From CAYNLK01 sp964398055 (GTDB lineage: Bacteria > Chloroflexota > Anaerolineae > 4572-78 > J111), in contig CAYNLK010000005.1 in assembly GCA_964398055.1 (NCBI GenBank), positions 124,001 to 188,000 on the forward strand: DNA of 64,000 nucleotides. Direction: 5' to 3'. The notes under the pieces were generated by a model. That model made no database searches. It had not been told where the DNA came from and saw only the letters and a list, made by a program, of their open reading frames with translations. This document shows, piece by piece, positions 40,431-49,413 of this stretch. A program made the translations under genes and the position numbers. Every line of letters begins with the position of its first letter. Position 1 is the stretch's first letter.

Positions 40431-41765
40431 CTAGCGGAAACCGCCCAACATATTCATCAGGTTCTGGCGGGCCCGGGGATTGCGCAACTGCTTCATCATC
40501 TTCTGCATTTGCTGGAATTGGCCGAGCAGTTGGTTGATTTCCGGCACAGTGGTGCCGCTACCTTTGGCCACCCGTCTTTTGCGACTACCATTCAACAAAC
40601 GCGGGTTGCGCCGCTCTTGAGTGGTCATTGAACTGATGATGGCCTGGGTTCGCTTCAACTGCTTCTCCATATCTTCCTGAGAGATAGCGTTGGTTAGTTG
40701 CCCCATACCGGGGATCATATCCAGAACTTTATTGAGCGGCCCCAATTTTTTGATCTGCTGCAACTGCTCCAGAAAATCTTCCAGGTTGAAATTACCTTCC
40801 ATCAACTTCTTGGCGCCCCGTTCAGCCACATCTTCGTCAATGACTTCTTCGGCCCGTTCAATCAGCGAGAGGACGTCGCCCATGCCCAGAATCCGCGAAG
40901 CCAGCCGGTCGGGATGAAAGAGCTCCAGATCACCGGACTTTTCGCCGGTTCCCAGGAACTTGATCGGCACACCGGTGACCGAGCGGATGGAAATAGCCGC
41001 CCCGCCCCGGGCATCGCCGTCAATTTTGGTCAGAATCAGGCCGGTTAACTCTACCTTCTCGTGGAAACCCTGGGCTACCCGCACCGCCTCCTGACCGGTC
41101 ATGGCGTCGGCCACCAGCAAAACTTCTTGCGGGTTGGTTTTGGCCTTGATCTGGCGAAGCTCTTCCATTAAGGCTTCATCAATTTGCAGGCGTCCGGCCG
41201 TATCCAAAATGACCACATTATGGGCGCCGGCTTTGGCTGCCTTGATTGCATTCTCGCAAATGGTTGGCGGCGGCACTGAGGAGTCTTCCGAATAGACCGG
41301 CAGGTCCAGTTCCCGGCCCAGCACTTTTAACTGCTCAATCGCGGCCGGGCGGCGGGTGTCGGCAGCCACCATCAAAGGTCTCTGTTTTGACTTTCTAAGG
41401 TGCAGGGCCAGTTTGGCCGCGGTAGTAGTTTTGCCAGAACCTTGCAACCCCACCATCATAATCACGTGCGGCGAAGCGCCACCCAAATCCAACCGGGCCG
41501 GCTGGCCCAGGGTGGTCAACAGCTCCTCATGCACAATTTTGATGACTTGCTGTCCTGGAGAGATTTTTTTGCTGACCTCAGCGCCAACCGCTCGTTCCCG
41601 GACGCGACCGATAAAGTCTTTGACCACCTTGAAGTTCACGTCCGCTTCGAGCAGAGCCAGACGAACTTCACGCAGCGCCGTATCGACATCCGCTTCAGAC
41701 AAACGGCCGCGCCGAGTTAATTGGTCAAATACACCTTGAAGTCTGTCCTGTAAGTTTTCAAACAT
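40431..41765 (-). CDS. ffh: Signal recognition particle protein Ffh
   Basis: 444 residues. N domain helices, then the SRP GTPase G domain with GLQGSGKTTTAAKLA, ADTRRPAAIEQL, DTAGRLQ, and TKIDGDARGGAA, then the M domain with Met-rich helices (ILGMGDVLSLIERAE, MIPGMGQLTNAI, and a QMQKMMKQL end). It targets signal-sequence ribosomes to the membrane. It leads the ffh-rpsP-khpA-rimM operon. Confidence 0.98.
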   Translation of the reverse strand: MFENLQDRLQGVFDQLTRRGRLSEADVDTALREVRLALLEADVNFKVVKDFIGRVRERAVGAEVSKKISPGQQVIKIVHEELLTTLGQPARLDLGGASPHVIMMVGLQGSGKTTTAAKLALHLRKSKQRPLMVAADTRRPAAIEQLKVLGRELDLPVYSEDSSVPPPTICENAIKAAKAGAHNVVILDTAGRLQIDEALMEELRQIKAKTNPQEVLLVADAMTGQEAVRVAQGFHEKVELTGLILTKIDGDARGGAAISIRSVTGVPIKFLGTGEKSGDLELFHPDRLASRILGMGDVLSLIERAEEVIDEDVAERGAKKLMEGNFNLEDFLEQLQQIKKLGPLNKVLDMIPGMGQLTNAISQEDMEKQLKRTQAIISSMTTQERRNPRLLNGSRKRRVAKGSGTTVPEINQLLGQFQQMQKMMKQLRNPRARQNLMNMLGGFR

Positions 41766-41909
41766 AAGCCGGGATTTAGGTCAAAAATTTTACCTCTTGA
41801 GAAAACCACTGCGCCCAGTGATTTTCACCAGAGGTAATGGCAGTACAACAGTCCTTGATTAGACAGCAAAACGTAATTCTATCGCAGCAGCCGTAATTCG
41901 TCAAATCTT

Positions 41910-41937
41910 TTGAAAACAAAACAAACTATGCTATACT
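41910..41937 (+). promoter_or_regulatory. Sigma-70-type promoter for the substrate-binding lipoprotein
   Basis: TTGAAA (41910-41915) and TATACT (41932-41937) are 16 nt apart, 49 bp upstream of the ATG at 41986. The rest of 41766-41985 holds nothing I can identify. Confidence 0.6.
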
Positions 41938-41985
41938 GCGGCTTTCAAGAAAAGCCTATCTTTTTATCTCAACGGAGGAGAAACT

Positions 41986-42987
41986 ATGAAACGAGTCTAT
42001 CTAAGCCTAAGCCTATTGATATTGGCGGCTAGCCTGGCTCTGCTCGCAGCCCAATGTAGCCCGGCACCGGCGCCCGCTCCGGCGGAACAGCCGGCCGCCC
42101 AGGCAATGGTCGAGTTCAACATCGCCACCCAGCCCTGGATCGGCTACGGGCCGTGGTACATTGCTCAAGAAAAAGGCTTCTTTGCCAACCGTGGTCTGAA
42201 GGTGAATCTGGTCGAATTTACCACCGATCAAGATCTGAATTCCGGCCTGGCCGCCGGCAAATTCGATGGGGCCAACATCGCCACCCACACCTCGATTATT
42301 CTGCGTGAGGCCGGGGTGGACGTGAAAGCCGTGCTGCTGATGGATGCCTCCTTTCAGGCCGACGCTATGATTGCCGGTGAGGGCCTCAACACCATTGCCG
42401 ACCTGAAGGGCAAGAAAGTAGCCTTTGAGGAGGGCACCACCAGCGATATCTTGCTCACCTACGCCCTGGAGCAAAACGGCATGACCAAAGCCGACATTAT
42501 CCCGGTGCCGATGCCGGCGGCTGATGCCGGCGCCGCGGCCATCGCCGGACAGGTCGATGCGGCCGTAACCTACGAGCCGTATATCTCGGCCGCGCTCAGC
42601 CAGGGTAAAGGCTACCGGATCATCTACAGCGCCGCCGAAAAGCCTGGCCTGATCAGCGATGTCTTCGTTTTCCCGGCCAAAGTGCTGGCCGAAAAACCGG
42701 AGGCAGTTAAAGCCATGCTGCTGGCCTGGCAAGACGCCTATGATTTCCTGCAAGCCAATCCCGACGAAGGGCAAAAGATCATCGCTGCTGCCGTGGGCAG
42801 TGACCTGGAGGAATTCAAAACAGCCTGGCAAGGCGTTAAGCTGTACGATCTGACCGAAAACAAAAGTTTACTGGGCGGTCAGGTTCAGGAGACCTATCAG
42901 CAAATTGGCGAAGTACTGGTCGCTTCCGGTGGGGCCAAGTCGGTGCCCGACCCCCAAGACGTGTTCAACGCCTCCTTCTTGCCGTAA
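41986..42987 (+). CDS. ABC transporter substrate-binding lipoprotein (NMT1/SsuA-like)
   Basis: 333 residues. Lipoprotein signal peptide with lipobox LAAQC (Cys24) and an Ala/Pro linker. Type II periplasmic-binding fold of the NMT1/SsuA/ThiY class: FNIATQPWIGYGPWYIAQEKGFF, LKVNLVEFTTDQDLNSGLAAG, LKGKKVAFEEGTTSD. Ligands in this class are nitrate, alkanesulfonates, taurine or thiamine precursors and cannot be assigned. No permease or ATPase gene is adjacent, unlike the complete system at 61.1-63.8 kb, so it must share a transporter encoded elsewhere. Strong GGAGGAG ribosome site. Confidence 0.9.
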   Translation: MKRVYLSLSLLILAASLALLAAQCSPAPAPAPAEQPAAQAMVEFNIATQPWIGYGPWYIAQEKGFFANRGLKVNLVEFTTDQDLNSGLAAGKFDGANIATHTSIILREAGVDVKAVLLMDASFQADAMIAGEGLNTIADLKGKKVAFEEGTTSDILLTYALEQNGMTKADIIPVPMPAADAGAAAIAGQVDAAVTYEPYISAALSQGKGYRIIYSAAEKPGLISDVFVFPAKVLAEKPEAVKAMLLAWQDAYDFLQANPDEGQKIIAAAVGSDLEEFKTAWQGVKLYDLTENKSLLGGQVQETYQQIGEVLVASGGAKSVPDPQDVFNASFLP

Positions 42988-43008
42988 TTCAAACGCGATT
43001 TTGGGCAG

Positions 43009-43043
43009 TTAATCGTCAACCGTCAATCGCTAATCGTAAATCG
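43009..43043 (+). repeat. Five-unit heptamer repeat, (T)(T/C)AA(T/C)CG family
   Basis: TTAATCG, TCAACCG, TCAATCG, CTAATCG, TAAATCG in direct succession, ending 5 bp before the DUF503 start codon. It replaces the usual ribosome-site region of that gene. Confidence 0.8.
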
Positions 43044-43047
43044 ATCA

Positions 43048-43332
43048 ATGGTCATCGGTCTTTGTACGCTGGAATTAAATATCCCCGCCGCGGTCTCGCT
43101 CAAAGACAAGCGCCAGGTGATTAAAAGCATTATCGCTCGCTTGCGTAACGAGTTCAATATCGCCGTGGCCGAGGTTGATCGGCTCGATTCGCTGCAATCA
43201 GCCGTTATCGCCGCGGTGACCGTTTCCGGCGACCGGGATTACGTCCACGCCTTACTGACTCGGGTGGCCCTGTGGGTGGAACACAACCGGCTGGATTGTT
43301 ATCTGGTAGATTACCAAATCGAGCTAATGTAG
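43048..43332 (+). CDS. DUF503 (YlxP-like) protein
   Basis: 94 residues matching the small DUF503/YlxP family (MVIGLCTLELNIPAAVSLKDKRQVIKSI with LRNEFNIAVAEVD). The family is usually near rbfA/infB and thought to have a role in RNA or ribosome metabolism, without a defined activity. Here it stands alone. Its upstream region is a heptamer repeat, so no clear ribosome site is visible. Confidence 0.9.
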   Translation: MVIGLCTLELNIPAAVSLKDKRQVIKSIIARLRNEFNIAVAEVDRLDSLQSAVIAAVTVSGDRDYVHALLTRVALWVEHNRLDCYLVDYQIELM

Positions 43333-43342
43333 GAACCTTCGC

Positions 43343-44485
43343 TCATGGGTTGCTTGAGGGTTCATCGGCGGCGAGTTCTAACATAGGCGCGGTGACCAGG
43401 CTGGGATCGCCATCGGAAATATAATATTCGTGGGGATTTTGCTCAAAATAGGTTAGCCAGTAGTCAATAGAGGTGGCTGTGACCTCCAGACGGGGCACTC
43501 GATACGCTTCAAAACGACTATCAAAAGGAGATACCGTTGGGCCGCCCCAGGCGGCGGCGTTACCGGCGTAGCGATATTCGTAGTCGCCCCAGGCCCCGGA
43601 TTTGAGAAAATCAAGTGAATAGGGAAAGCCGCCAAACGGCACCGACAAGGTTTGGACCGTATAGCCCGGGGCCATTTGTTCGATAACATGTTTGCTAACA
43701 GCTAATTCCCACTCGATCCGTTCGGCGGTGGCGATGGACAGATCAACGTGATTGACCGTATGGCTGCCGACCTCCATGCCCAGGTCAATCAACGTTTGAA
43801 TTTTGGCTTCAGCCCATTTGGGCTGCCCAAAAATCCGGCTATAATTGGCGGTGTCGTCGCCCAACACAAAAAAGGTGGCTCGCAGCGGCCAGTCGACGGG
43901 GTGTTGGCTGTGAAAATTCAAGAGGATACCCACGGCGCTATCGGAATCAACAGTATTGTCGGCTAACACCTTGAATTGACTGATATCGGAGTCATCAAAG
44001 GTCAAAACAATCGGCTTTTTGCCGGGCGGTAGGTTGGGCAACCCCTGAATCAGCTCGATAAAATTGACCGGATAATAGCCGCTCTGGTGCAACCGCTGTA
44101 AATCGGCCCGCAGATTATCCGGGGTGCGCTGGTAACGCTGCTCGGGGTAAGCAATGCGATGGTACTCCAGCACCAGCACTTTGCCCAATTCGTTGGCCCC
44201 GGCAAAATAGGGTCGAGTTGGGGTAGGGATGGGGGTGGGCGCCTGGCGGGAACGCTGCCCCTCTCGTAGAGTGATTTCGGGGCGAGGCGTGGCGGTTACA
44301 AAGATGATCCCGGATGCAGTAGTGATAGCCTCGGGGGGGGTCTGGTTTAGCGCAAGCCAGCCGCAGCCGGCCAACCAAAATCCGACCCAAAATAATAACG
44401 CAATTGCCATCAAGGTAGCGCGGGTTCGATTGGAGTAGTTGAACTTGGGAAAAATGAAGAGTCGCCAGCATCGCTTCATGCCCAT
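43343..44485 (-). CDS. Polysaccharide deacetylase (NodB-homology domain)
   Basis: About 380 residues. A positively charged start and one hydrophobic segment (LMAIALLFWVGFWLAGCGWLAL) with a possible lipobox Cys, a Pro/Thr-rich linker, then a NodB domain: VLTFDDSDISQF (metal and catalytic Asp pair), GMEVGSHTVNHVDLS (the HxxxH metal motif) and VQTLSVPFGGFPYS. It removes acetyl groups from an extracytoplasmic glycan. ATG 44485 is chosen over the TTG opening the frame. Convergent with DUF503, 10 bp apart. Confidence 0.85.
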   Translation of the reverse strand: MGMKRCWRLFIFPKFNYSNRTRATLMAIALLFWVGFWLAGCGWLALNQTPPEAITTASGIIFVTATPRPEITLREGQRSRQAPTPIPTPTRPYFAGANELGKVLVLEYHRIAYPEQRYQRTPDNLRADLQRLHQSGYYPVNFIELIQGLPNLPPGKKPIVLTFDDSDISQFKVLADNTVDSDSAVGILLNFHSQHPVDWPLRATFFVLGDDTANYSRIFGQPKWAEAKIQTLIDLGMEVGSHTVNHVDLSIATAERIEWELAVSKHVIEQMAPGYTVQTLSVPFGGFPYSLDFLKSGAWGDYEYRYAGNAAAWGGPTVSPFDSRFEAYRVPRLEVTATSIDYWLTYFEQNPHEYYISDGDPSLVTAPMLELAADEPSSNP

Positions 44486-44589
44486 TATTGTAAAGTAAAA
44501 ATCCAGAGATGGCAACATGACATAAAATTTTTTGGCCGATTTTAACTCAGCCTGACCCTAAAAATTCACTTCTCAATCGCAGTTTCTTT

Positions 44590-45678
44590 ATGGATGCAAT
44601 CACTTTAATTTTATTTATCCTGGGATTTGTTGTCCTCATTACCGGCGCCGAGATACTGGTGCGGGGGGCTTCGAGATTGGCCATCATCGCCGGGATTACC
44701 CCGCTGGTGGTCGGCTTAACCGTGGTGGCCTACGGCACCAGCGCCCCAGAACTGGCGGTCAGCGTCCAGGCCAGCTATGCCGGTCAGCCCGACATTGCCA
44801 TCGGCAATGTGGTCGGCAGTAACATCTCCAATGTGCTGCTGGTGTTAGGGATTTCTGCGGCTGTTGCTCCCCTGGCTGTATCCCAGCAACTGATCCGCTG
44901 GGACATCCCAATTATGATCGGTCTCTCGGTTCTGCTATTTGTGCTGGGTGCAGACGGCAAACTTGGCCGCTGGGATGGCCTCATCCTCTTTACCGGGGCA
45001 ATTGCCTACACCGTCATGGCTATTCGCCAAAGTCGTCAGGAGGTCAGGCAGATCGCCTTGGCCCATGCTGAACTGCCAACTGCGCCAAAAGTCAAAAGCG
45101 GCTGGCAACAGATTATGATGCAAATCGTTTATATCGGGGTTGGGTTGGCCCTACTGGTGGTAGGGGCCAGGTGGCTGGTTAACGGGGCCGTAGCCATAGC
45201 TAAGTTGTTCAACGTCAATGAGTTGGTGATTGGCTTAACCATCGTTGCCGTTGGCACCTCTCTGCCGGAGATTGCCACGTCGATTGTGGCTGCTCTCCGG
45301 GGTAATCGCGATATCGCCGTGGGCAACGTGGTAGGCAGTAATATTTTCAATATCTTGCTAGTGCTGGGCTTGAGCAGTTTGGTTGCACCTGACGGTATCA
45401 GCGTGGCGCGGCCGGTGCTGGCCTTCGACATTCCGGTGATGATTGCGGTTGCATTGGCCTGTTTGCCGATTATGTTCAGCGGCTACATCATTGCGCATTG
45501 GGAAGGTTTTCTTTTTCTGGGCTATTATGTTGCCTACGCCGTCTATCTCTTCCTGAACGCCACCCACCACGCGGCCTTGACTCCATTTAATTGGATTATG
45601 GCCACCTTTGTATTACCCTTAACCGGGGTGACCCTGCTGGTCCTTTTAGTTCGGGCCATCCGTACCAACCGACGCTAG
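44590..45678 (+). CDS. Calcium/sodium antiporter (YrbG-like, CaCA family)
   Basis: 362 residues with about ten membrane segments and the two inverted alpha repeats of CaCA exchangers: GTSAPELAVSVQAS with GNVVGSNISNVLLVLG, and GTSLPEIATSIVAAL with GNVVGSNIFNILLVLGL. It exchanges Ca2+ or a similar cation for Na+ or H+ at the cytoplasmic membrane. Length and spacing are normal. Monocistronic. Confidence 0.94.
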   Translation: MDAITLILFILGFVVLITGAEILVRGASRLAIIAGITPLVVGLTVVAYGTSAPELAVSVQASYAGQPDIAIGNVVGSNISNVLLVLGISAAVAPLAVSQQLIRWDIPIMIGLSVLLFVLGADGKLGRWDGLILFTGAIAYTVMAIRQSRQEVRQIALAHAELPTAPKVKSGWQQIMMQIVYIGVGLALLVVGARWLVNGAVAIAKLFNVNELVIGLTIVAVGTSLPEIATSIVAALRGNRDIAVGNVVGSNIFNILLVLGLSSLVAPDGISVARPVLAFDIPVMIAVALACLPIMFSGYIIAHWEGFLFLGYYVAYAVYLFLNATHHAALTPFNWIMATFVLPLTGVTLLVLLVRAIRTNRR

Positions 45679-45769
45679 CCGGCTGCTCCCACGTCCCCGG
45701 CCGAAATGGCGGAGGACAAGGGTAACCTGACGCCCAATTCGTAACCAGCTATACCACCAATCACCAGCC

Positions 45770-46102
45770 TTAAGGGCTTTTCTGGCGCAAGAATTCAAAA
45801 CTGTAGATGCCGGTATTATGACCATCGGCCCAGAAGAATTGCAGCGCATAATTGCCAACCAAAGCCACCGGCCGTTCCGGTCGCAGTTCAGCGGTCGTAA
45901 CAGCCTGGTCTGGACTCAATACTCGCAGAGGATCCAGGTTACGCCGGAGTTCGTTACAGGTGGCGCAGGGACAGATCTGGCGCAGATAAGTGAATGAATA
46001 GATGCTCTGCTGCCCGTCGGCCCAGTCGATCCTGACCTGACCCTGTTTAAGATCAACGGCAATGTTGGCCGGGGTTTTTTGCTGTGGGGTCAAAGCCTTC
46101 AT
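45770..46102 (-). CDS. DUF971 protein
   Basis: 110 residues of the DUF971 fold, the small domain also found at the N-terminus of gamma-butyrobetaine hydroxylases: IDWADGQQSIYSFTYLRQICPCATC, LVGNYALQFFWADGHNTGIYSFEFLR. The CPCATC motif could bind zinc or iron; stand-alone members are linked to Fe-S or Mrp-type proteins in other genomes, but not here. No partner is visible. Confidence 0.9.
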   Translation of the reverse strand: MKALTPQQKTPANIAVDLKQGQVRIDWADGQQSIYSFTYLRQICPCATCNELRRNLDPLRVLSPDQAVTTAELRPERPVALVGNYALQFFWADGHNTGIYSFEFLRQKSP

Positions 46103-46190
46103 TGGTCTGTTCCAATATGTTTCTCAATGGAAATAATCTGGATTTTACCCAACTCTGTCTGGATAGACAAGCAGCTAAGGCAGTTAAGCA

Positions 46191-46241
46191 ATGCATCCAG
46201 AAAACATGGCCCTCATCACCGGCGCCTCAAGCGGCATGGGG
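46191..46241 (+). pseudogene. Remnant of a short-chain dehydrogenase N-terminus
   Basis: Seventeen codons read MHPENMALITGASSGMG, the canonical dinucleotide-binding start of SDR enzymes (TGxxxGxG), after which similarity ends abruptly in the 3' end of the DsbA-like gene on the other strand. This suggests a truncation by rearrangement. The stretch is short, so chance cannot be fully excluded. Confidence 0.4.
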
Positions 46242-46266
46242 CTGCTTTTGCTCGCCGGTAGCCCGC

Positions 46267-47088
46267 TTATTGCCCTGAAGTCTGCGCTAAGTGGGCTTCG
46301 ATTACCGATTGGAACACCTCAAACGTTTGCGCCCCAAAGAGGAATTCGCCGTTGATATCGAACACCGGCTGGCCGCGAATCCCCCGCTGCTGGCGCACCT
46401 CGTCCTGGCTGACGATTAAGTCGAGGTAGCGCTGTTCATCCAGGCAGGCTGCAAAGCTGGCCGGCTCCAGGCCGGCCTCGGCTGCCAACTGCTTGACCGT
46501 AGCTTGAATATCGCCAGTAAAGAGAGAGGCTTGATGCTCAAACAACAGATCGTGGAACTCCCAAAAAAGACCCTGCTCGCCGGCGCATTCGGCGGCCTGG
46601 TGGCTCTGGTAGGAGCGGTCACCGTGGCTCAAGACCGGATTGAAAACCAGCTTGACCAGACCTGTTTTGATATAGTGTGCGCGAATGAGCGGCTCGGCTC
46701 CTAACACGTAGGTGCGGCAGCTCGGTCACAAAAAGTCGGAGTAATCGATCAGCGTCACCGGCGCGTCAGGATTGCCCAAGTAGACCAGCTCATCGCCGGT
46801 GCGCCCGACCGTGTTGAGCCAGTCCGGCTCCGGTGTGGCCGTGAGCGTGGGTTCAGGTGTGGCAGACGGAGGAGGGGGCGCAGTTGGTGGATTGATCGTT
46901 TCAACTAAAACCGCTGAGGTCGCTGTAGCCGCGGCCACACCAGTAGAGGTTGGCGCCGGTGTGGGCGAAGGCGTAACAAAAACGATCACCGCTCGAACCG
47001 GCGGAGCCGGGGCGCTCTCGGCAATCCCTCCACAAGCCGGTACCAGCGCCGTGAATAGCATCAAGACAAGCGCAGATTTTTTCCCCAT
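46267..47088 (-). CDS. DsbA-like lipoprotein with in-frame TGA at the first redox cysteine (candidate selenoprotein)
   Basis: Reading through a TGA at 46728-46726 gives one 273-residue frame. The start has a lipoprotein signal (LMLFTALVPACGG) and a Pro/Thr-rich linker. The thioredoxin_4/DsbA domain then reads NPDAPVTLIDYSDFL-[TGA]-PSCRTYV, with a cis-Pro region GIRGQPVFDING and a complete helical C-terminus. In DsbA relatives the TGA position is the N-terminal Cys of CPxC, so the motif would be U-P-S-C (U121 to C124). Both flanks are undamaged. A hairpin sits 10 nt after the TGA. Alternatives are a nonsense mutation or a base-call error. The role would be disulfide oxidoreduction outside the membrane. 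Confidence 0.75.
46697..46715 (-). promoter_or_regulatory. SECIS-like hairpin downstream of the in-frame TGA
   Basis: On the minus strand GCACCTACGTGTTAGGAGC folds as GC-A-CCTA / TAGG-A-GC with a five-base CGTGT loop containing GU. The stem starts 10 nt after the TGA, close to the 11-nt spacing in E. coli fdhF. The stem is short and has one A-A mismatch, so this remains a proposal. Confidence 0.45.
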
Positions 47089-47244
47089 CCCCCACCCCCG
47101 TGAGTTGATTTTTCTGGACACTTTCCATAATGCAATGATTCTGCGTGCCTCCCGGCGATTTGTCAAGGTGATGCGACGGTTCGTAGCTTGCCATTTAAAC
47201 CGCCGCGACTACAATAGGGTCAATATCCTCTCACAGAAACGCCT

Positions 47245-47997
47245 ATGAAAAACGACCTCAAAACCGTGCAACTGTTTGTGACCTGCCTGGTCGATCAATT
47301 CTTTCCGGATGTCGGCTTGGCCACCGTCGAGATTCTGGAGAAACTGGGACTGACCGTTGAATTTCCCCAGGGCCAGACATGCTGCGGCCAGCCGGCCTTC
47401 AACGGCGGCTTTTGGGACGACGCCCGGGCCATGGCTCGCTACACCGTTGACCTGCTGGCCCAGAGCGAGACGCCCATTGTGCTCCCCTCCGGCTCCTGTG
47501 CCGAGATGATCGTTCACCATTATCCCGCCCTGCTGGCCGATGACCCCCCTTACGCCGCCAAAGCTAAAGACGTGGCCGGCCGGACCTACGAGTTGAGCCA
47601 ATTCCTGGTCGATGTGCTGGGCGTGACTGATCTGCACGCGAACGCGAGCAGCGCCGGCAAAGTGGCCTACCACGCCTCGTGCCACGGGCTGCGCGGCCTG
47701 GGGCTGAAGCAGCAGCCTCGCCAATTGCTTGACCATGTTGCCGGATTGGAGCAAAAGGAGTTGCCCGGCGCAGAAGAGTGCTGCGGCTTTGGCGGCCTGT
47801 TCGCCGTAAAGATGGGCGACATCTCCGGGGCTATCTTGAACCGCAAGCTGGACAATATCGAAGCCAGCGGGGCCGAGACTATCGTCGGCGGCGATGTGAG
47901 CTGCCTGATGAACATTGCCGGCGGTCTGCACCGCCGGGGCAGCCGGGTGCAGGTAAAACATCTGGCCGAAATTCTGCGCGGGACGGCGGAGGAATAG
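47245..47997 (+). CDS. lutA: Lactate utilization protein LutA (CCG-domain Fe-S protein)
   Basis: 250 residues with two cysteine-rich CCG domains (QTCCGQPAFNGGF and EECCGFGGLFAVKMG), the pattern of LutA/GlpC-type subunits that carry electrons from hydroxyacid oxidation. Also PSGSCAEMI and YHASCHGLRGL. It is the first gene of lutABC, 3 bp before lutB. Confidence 0.95.
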   Translation: MKNDLKTVQLFVTCLVDQFFPDVGLATVEILEKLGLTVEFPQGQTCCGQPAFNGGFWDDARAMARYTVDLLAQSETPIVLPSGSCAEMIVHHYPALLADDPPYAAKAKDVAGRTYELSQFLVDVLGVTDLHANASSAGKVAYHASCHGLRGLGLKQQPRQLLDHVAGLEQKELPGAEECCGFGGLFAVKMGDISGAILNRKLDNIEASGAETIVGGDVSCLMNIAGGLHRRGSRVQVKHLAEILRGTAEE

Positions 47998-48000
47998 CCG

Positions 48001-49413
48001 ATGAGCCGCGCCAACGTGACCTTCTACGACCGGGTGGAAGAAGCCCTGCACAATAATCAACTGCGCCGGGCCGTTGAGGCCACCACCACCCGCTTTGTTG
48101 ATGGCCGGCTGCGCTTGATGGCGGCCCTGCCGGAAAGCGAGGCCCTGCGCGACCACGCCCGCCGCCTGCGGGCGCACACCCTGGCCCATCTGGATCGCTA
48201 CCTGGCCCAATTTGCCCAGGCGGTGGAACAGCAGGGCGGTCACGTCCTCTGGGCGGAAACCGCCGCCGAGGCGACCGGCTACGTAGCCAAGCTGGCCCGG
48301 GCGCGGGGCGTCAAAACCGTGGTCAAATCCAAGTCGATGGTCAGCGAGGAGTTGGAGCTTAATCACGCCCTGGAGTCGGTGGGGGTAAGGGTGGTTGAAA
48401 CCGATCTGGGGGAATTCATCGTCCAACTGGCCGGCGAAAAACCGTCCCACATAATCGCCCCGGCCATCCACAAAAGCAGGCACGACGTGGCCAAGTTGTT
48501 CCGCGAGAAGTTGAACGCGGCCGAGGCCGACCTGATCGATGTGCCCCATATGACCGCGTTGGCCCGGCGGAGTCTACGAGCCGATTTCTTGCAGGCCGAC
48601 ATGGGTATCAGCGGGGTTAACTTTGGCGTGGCCGAAAGCGGCAGCATCTGCCTGGTTACCAACGAGGGCAACGGCCGGTTGACCACCACCGTGCCGCCCA
48701 TTCACGTGGCGCTTATGGGCATCGAGCGGCTGCTGCCGACGATGGCAGATTTGGGCGTGCTGCTGCAACTCCTGGCCCGCAGCGCCACCGGCCAGAAGAT
48801 GAGCGTCTACACCAACATTATCACCGGGCCGCGCCGTGGCGTCGAGCCGGACGGCCCCACCGAACTGCACGTGGTTCTGATCGACAATGGTCGCAGCCAA
48901 ATCCTGGGCAGCGATTTGGCCGAAATTCTGTACTGCATTCGCTGCGGGGCCTGCCTCAACGCCTGCCCGGTTTACAAAGAGATTGGCGGCCACGCCTACG
49001 GCAGCGTCTATCCCGGGCCGGTCGGCGCGGTGGTGACGCCGGGGCTGTACGGCGTCGTCCCCTGGAGCGAGTTGCCCCAGGCCAGCAGCTTGTGCGGCGC
49101 CTGCCGCGAAGCCTGCCCGGTGCGGATCGACATCCCCCGTATGTTGCTCAAGCTGCGCGCTCAGAGTGTTCAGGCCGGCCAAGCCCCGCTCTGGCTGAAA
49201 TTCGGTCTCAAACTGTACCGGCTGGCCGTGGTGCAACCAGCCCTATTCCGCCTGGGCGGTCGGTTGGGTAGTTGGGCCACCCGGCTAATCGCCAGGGAAG
49301 GCTGGCTCAAGCGGTTGCCCGGTCCGCTAGCTGCCTGGACCGATCACCGCGACTTTCCGGCCCTGGCCCCCAAGTCATTCAGCCAGCGTTGGCGCGACGA
49401 GCGGAAGCGATGA
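48001..49413 (+). CDS. lutB: Lactate utilization protein LutB (LUD domain plus two Fe4S4 clusters)
   Basis: 470 residues: an N-terminal LUD domain (VVKSKSMVSEELELNHALE, GISGVNFGVAESGSICLVTNEGN) and a ferredoxin-like C-terminal part with CIRCGACLNACPVYKEIGGHAYG and CGACREACPVRIDIP, then a hydrophobic tail. With LutA and LutC it oxidises L-lactate to pyruvate. The stop overlaps the lutC start codon (ATGA). Confidence 0.96.
   Translation: MSRANVTFYDRVEEALHNNQLRRAVEATTTRFVDGRLRLMAALPESEALRDHARRLRAHTLAHLDRYLAQFAQAVEQQGGHVLWAETAAEATGYVAKLARARGVKTVVKSKSMVSEELELNHALESVGVRVVETDLGEFIVQLAGEKPSHIIAPAIHKSRHDVAKLFREKLNAAEADLIDVPHMTALARRSLRADFLQADMGISGVNFGVAESGSICLVTNEGNGRLTTTVPPIHVALMGIERLLPTMADLGVLLQLLARSATGQKMSVYTNIITGPRRGVEPDGPTELHVVLIDNGRSQILGSDLAEILYCIRCGACLNACPVYKEIGGHAYGSVYPGPVGAVVTPGLYGVVPWSELPQASSLCGACREACPVRIDIPRMLLKLRAQSVQAGQAPLWLKFGLKLYRLAVVQPALFRLGGRLGSWATRLIAREGWLKRLPGPLAAWTDHRDFPALAPKSFSQRWRDERKR

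Noticed and set aside
46267..47166. Two separate genes (a short lipoprotein and a cytoplasmic DsbA fragment) instead of one
   Set aside because: The halves are in the same frame, the second has no ribosome site at its GTG, and together they make one complete DsbA-like domain with only the TGA between them.
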